64,000 bases of DNA from positions 145,227 to 209,226 of the forward strand of contig DASPGM010000010.1 of NCBI GenBank assembly GCA_035620615.1. The letters are read 5' to 3'. Positions within the stretch are counted from its first letter, which is position 1, and every line of letters begins with the position of its first letter. Shown here in pieces: positions 61,184-64,000 of this stretch. The translations under genes were made by a program, and so were the position numbers. Origin of the DNA: CSP1-1 sp035620615. Its GTDB lineage: Archaea > Thermoproteota > Nitrososphaeria > Nitrososphaerales > Nitrosopumilaceae. The notes below the pieces were generated by a model. The model had not been told where the DNA came from. It saw only the letters and a program-made list of their open reading frames with translations, and did no database searches.

Positions 61184-64000
61184 TTAAATTTTTAATGGTC
61201 TTATGTACATACTTTTAATTACAATTGCAACTACAGCTAAAACCAAAATAATAATTATAATTAGAATTGGAAATAACGTATTATCATCGTCTTGTGTATC
61301 ATCAATTGGATTTGGAGTTTCTTTCTTTAGTATTCCACCCATTTCTGAGTTTGAATCATCGAGAGTAAAACTCAGTTGTGATTTAATAGTAATCCCAAGG
61401 GAATCTTTTCTAATATCATTACTTGAAGACATCTCAACTATGTATTTACCAGTTGGTAACTGTGAGAGTGTTCCCACTTTGAAATTATTTTTTGTAAACT
61501 CCCATACATTAGAATTTTTTTGATTCACATTATTTAGAATGACATCATTCCAGAGCTTTTTGCCGTTAGGAGCAAAAATATCCACCGTTGGATATCCTTC
61601 TCCTACACTCCAGTTATCTAGTTCACCTTTAATATCAATTAATGGAATTTTATTTTCTGCTTTATCAATTGTGTTTGGATTAATTGAAGTGAGTTTAACA
61701 AATGTACCTAATATCTGTGTAGTGTTTGGATTCTCTTCAGAGTCAACTAGTAATTCAGTTCCAACATTAATTGTAAATTTATCAGATTCTCGTACAATAT
61801 CGCCTTTAAGTTGAATCCAATAGACTGCTATTGGTCCTTTGGAAATTAATGCCCAAGGAACTGATGCAGATATAATTGAAAGTGATGGATTACCTGGTAG
61901 ATCATCAATATCCATCTTAATGGCTGAATATTCATCGTAGTTTTGATGGGAATTAACAAATCTTAGTTCTGCTCGGCTGAAATCAATTGGTTTTTGAACT
62001 ACTGCAGATACAGTTAGAGGCTTTCCATCTAGAGATTCTTTGGCGGTTTCTGACGCACTTACAGTATTAGTGGAACTAAGATGTACTAGAACAGTTTTGA
62101 GCTCAGCTGAGGGATTAATTAATTCGGTTGTAATATCAAAGAATTTGATAGGTTGTTCATCTTCAGAGATAATTTTACCGCCAAATTCTATAGTTTCCTT
62201 CTCTTCTAGAGATTTTACTTCCTGGAAATTGATATCATAGCCTGTGTTGACTTTGAGTTCTTGTGCTCTATATTGGATCTTAAGCAAGTTATCTTCATTA
62301 GCATATGCATTAGGTATTATTCCCTTAGGGGTTTCCTTGTATACATTCCAATAACCAAGTATTGGATCAATTGATGTAATTGTGAATCTTTCAACCGCAT
62401 TTTCAGAACCTGAATATCTAATACGGTAAACCTGTCCATCAATAGTAACACTCTCAACATTACCACGGCTACCAAAAGTAGACTCTCTAATTAGGCATTC
62501 TTCCGTCATTCCTATTACACATGTTCCATCAGGAGATATTACTCTAAAGTTTGTAGTTGTACTAATATCAGATGAATAAAGTGAACCTGCTCTTGCTACC
62601 GTATTACCTAGTTTGTCAGTAAATAATTTTACATTAATCTTATCAGGAATGGATTCAAGTACTGTTCGTGGGAAGGTTGATAATGTAACTTGTTCAGTTT
62701 CAAAGATCTTACCACAAAACTCTGCAATTACATTTACTTGGTAATCTACTACTTTACCCACTCTAGGAATCTTCCAAGTCAATGATACAGAAGTTTCACC
62801 AGGTTCAAAGCTTTGTGGTTGGGATATATCAACAACTTTTCCATCAACTATTAATGAAATTGCTCCTGCAACAGGTTTAGAAATTGAATTGGTAAAATAC
62901 GCAATAGGTTTTAGAGTAGACCCTTCTGCTTTGATAGTAACAATATCAAACTCGAGGTTACCAAGGATAGAATAGCCTGGTTTTACACTAATTAGATATT
63001 TGGGTGAATCAGAAATTTCTAGATCTTCATTTAATGCATGTAACCAATATCTTACTCCATAAGAACCCGACATTAACTCCCATGGAATTGAACCTGACAC
63101 GCTGTACAAATTCTCTCCAATTGTCATGTTAGTTATCTGCATTCTAATTGCAGTATAATCTTCAAGTGGTTCTCCTTCATGCACAAATCGTAGTTCAACT
63201 CGCTTGAGTGGCGATAAACTTTCAACTATTGATGATACCTTAATCGTTTGATAAGTATCTACACAGGATCCTCCTGCATTGTCTGCCTTTACTTTTCCTT
63301 CCGCACCTATCTGGATGGTCACATCATGGAATTTAGTTGAACCTCCTCCGCTACCAGATGCACCTGGTCCTATTGTTCCTCCAAATCCTGGTCCTGGAGT
63401 TGATGGAGTTCCACCTGCGCTGGAACCACCTCCACCTCCTCCGCCACGGGAGCCACCCCCGCCTCCTCCACCACCGGAGCCACCTCCACCGCCTGCACCA
63501 CCACCTCCGGAAGGTGATACATTAACTGTAATAATTGCAGTACTAGAACCACCCTTACCATCTAAAACATTAAAGGAAAATGTGTCTGAACCTGTAAAGG
63601 ATGGGTTTGGTGTATATTGTACTGTAGCACTTGTTGGTCCAATTGATGAAATACCGCCTAATAATCCAGATGTTGGACCAGATACGATACTAAATATTAA
63701 TGGATCCAGATCTATGTCAAGACCTGTTAATGTAATTATTATTGGTACATTTTGGAAAGTAGATACTGTTTGTGAATTTGCAATTGGAGCATGATTTGCA
63801 CCAATAAAATTGATAGTAACTATATCAGATAGGTGAAGTGATTCAGTGATGTCAACTGTATGAGCAATGACATTCTTTGCTGTTGTAACTGTATCAGCTA
63901 GGCTAAGTGAGTCATCAGCGATTGCTGTCTGAGCTGTACCTTTGATTGTTGTAACTGTATCAGCTAGGCTAAGTGAGTCATCAGCGATTGCTGTCTGAGC
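61184..64000 (-). CDS. Large tail-anchored repeat-containing surface protein (partial)
   Basis: The frame is open for 938 codons to the window edge, so the start lies beyond 64000; the GTG at 63322 is an internal codon, not the start. N- to C-terminal: tandem AQTAIADDSLSLADTVTT repeats (codons 1-44 and a diverged third), an Ig/cadherin-like domain ending FTGSDTFSFNVLDG near 150, a Gly/Ser/Pro-rich linker (about 160-215), then paired ELRFV...YxAI(R/K)M domains (near 250 and 675) and a C-terminal membrane helix (LFPILIIIIILVLAVVAIV) with a short basic tail. Likely a cell-surface or S-layer-associated protein, exported by context. Confidence 0.9.
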   Translation of the reverse strand, partial: AQTAIADDSLSLADTVTTIKGTAQTAIADDSLSLADTVTTAKNVIAHTVDITESLHLSDIVTINFIGANHAPIANSQTVSTFQNVPIIITLTGLDIDLDPLIFSIVSGPTSGLLGGISSIGPTSATVQYTPNPSFTGSDTFSFNVLDGKGGSSTAIITVNVSPSGGGGAGGGGGSGGGGGGGGSRGGGGGGGSSAGGTPSTPGPGFGGTIGPGASGSGGGSTKFHDVTIQIGAEGKVKADNAGGSCVDTYQTIKVSSIVESLSPLKRVELRFVHEGEPLEDYTAIRMQITNMTIGENLYSVSGSIPWELMSGSYGVRYWLHALNEDLEISDSPKYLISVKPGYSILGNLEFDIVTIKAEGSTLKPIAYFTNSISKPVAGAISLIVDGKVVDISQPQSFEPGETSVSLTWKIPRVGKVVDYQVNVIAEFCGKIFETEQVTLSTFPRTVLESIPDKINVKLFTDKLGNTVARAGSLYSSDISTTTNFRVISPDGTCVIGMTEECLIRESTFGSRGNVESVTIDGQVYRIRYSGSENAVERFTITSIDPILGYWNVYKETPKGIIPNAYANEDNLLKIQYRAQELKVNTGYDINFQEVKSLEEKETIEFGGKIISEDEQPIKFFDITTELINPSAELKTVLVHLSSTNTVSASETAKESLDGKPLTVSAVVQKPIDFSRAELRFVNSHQNYDEYSAIKMDIDDLPGNPSLSIISASVPWALISKGPIAVYWIQLKGDIVRESDKFTINVGTELLVDSEENPNTTQILGTFVKLTSINPNTIDKAENKIPLIDIKGELDNWSVGEGYPTVDIFAPNGKKLWNDVILNNVNQKNSNVWEFTKNNFKVGTLSQLPTGKYIVEMSSSNDIRKDSLGITIKSQLSFTLDDSNSEMGGILKKETPNPIDDTQDDDNTLFPILIIIIILVLAVVAIVIKSMYIRPLKI
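63352..63516 (-). other. Glycine-rich linker of the surface protein
   Basis: A G+C-rich stretch encoding long runs of Gly with Ser, Pro and Thr between the Ig-like domain and the C-terminal domains. Its composition stands out from the AT-rich surroundings. It reads as proline-rich on the opposite strand, which is a shadow. Confidence 0.75.
63885..64000 (-). repeat. 66-bp tandem repeat in the surface protein
   Basis: A full copy at 63885-63950 is followed by a second, incomplete at the window edge, with identical first 50 nt. Each unit encodes 22 residues. The array probably continues beyond 64000, with a diverged third copy just before it (toward 63820). Confidence 0.85.

Noticed and set aside
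63279..63794. Proline-rich ORF on the + strand with long Pro runs
   Set aside because: It is antisense to the glycine-rich part of the surface protein frame, which is open throughout. The Pro runs are the reverse of Gly codons.
1..64000. CRISPR arrays, transposases, prophage genes
   Set aside because: No spaced direct repeats of CRISPR type and no transposase or phage-like protein was found. The only tandem repeats are within protein-coding genes.

Overview
The window looks like a chromosomal segment of an ammonia-oxidising-type archaeon of the Thaumarchaeota/Nitrososphaerota, most likely the Nitrosopumilus/Nitrosarchaeum side. Evidence: low G+C, very short intergenic gaps, TATA boxes 25-30 nt before start codons (leaderless messages), archaeal information genes (aIF2 alpha and gamma, Nop10, S6e, pelota, PriS/PriL, Cdc48, GatD/GatE, LSm), a DnaK/DnaJ/GrpE set, cobalamin biosynthesis genes and a tetraether-lipid-synthase-like radical SAM protein. 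The genus is inferred; no rRNA gene or amo gene is present.

Layout. 1-8053: a surface-glycan cluster with three GT-B glycosyltransferases, the WecB/WecC pair making UDP-ManNAc and UDP-ManNAcA, a GalE-like epimerase and a six-hairpin-like protein. 8125-11365: a Tes-like radical SAM enzyme divergent from a TrmB regulator, then a DtxR-type repressor. 11374-17766: housekeeping genes (YjbQ, pelota, CutA, an S2P-type protease, a TtuA/NcsA thiolase, acylphosphatase, L2), the SRP RNA, and a probable C/D box sRNA. 17897-27670: Cdc48, GatDE, tRNA-Leu, and grpE-dnaK-dnaJ. 27707-39199: a divergent Rossmann/DUF354 pair, an intron-containing tRNA-Gln, an ABC-2 exporter, an OB-fold ssDNA-binding protein, Lhr helicase, a RadB-like ATPase, LSm and MetK. 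39235-46051: cobalamin genes cbiD-cbiG-cbiX-cbiC, then cbiA and cobO, interrupted by a 451-nt gap holding a strong 66-nt hairpin and by an unknown membrane protein. 46090-53112: aIF2 alpha-Nop10, an STT3 oligosaccharyltransferase fused to a cyclophilin, PEBP, the PIN/aIF2 gamma/S6e operon, small zinc-knuckle proteins and tRNA-Gly. 53115-61171: an amidotransferase-like protein overlapping a UPF0182-like giant membrane protein, primase PriS/PriL, endonuclease IV and GlyRS. 61184-64000: the C-terminal part of a large tail-anchored repeat-containing surface protein whose frame runs off the window.

Functional links. Surface glycosylation runs through the window (glycan cluster at one end, STT3 in the middle, a repeat surface protein at the other end). 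GatDE and the tRNA-Gln it would act on are both present. The cbi genes form a substantial part of an anaerobic-type cobalamin pathway. No CRISPR array, transposase, integrase or prophage gene was seen. The most interesting items are the STT3-cyclophilin fusion, the tRNA-Gln with an 18-nt D-arm intron, the C/D box sRNA candidate at 11831-11895, and the unexplained hairpin at 43084-43149.
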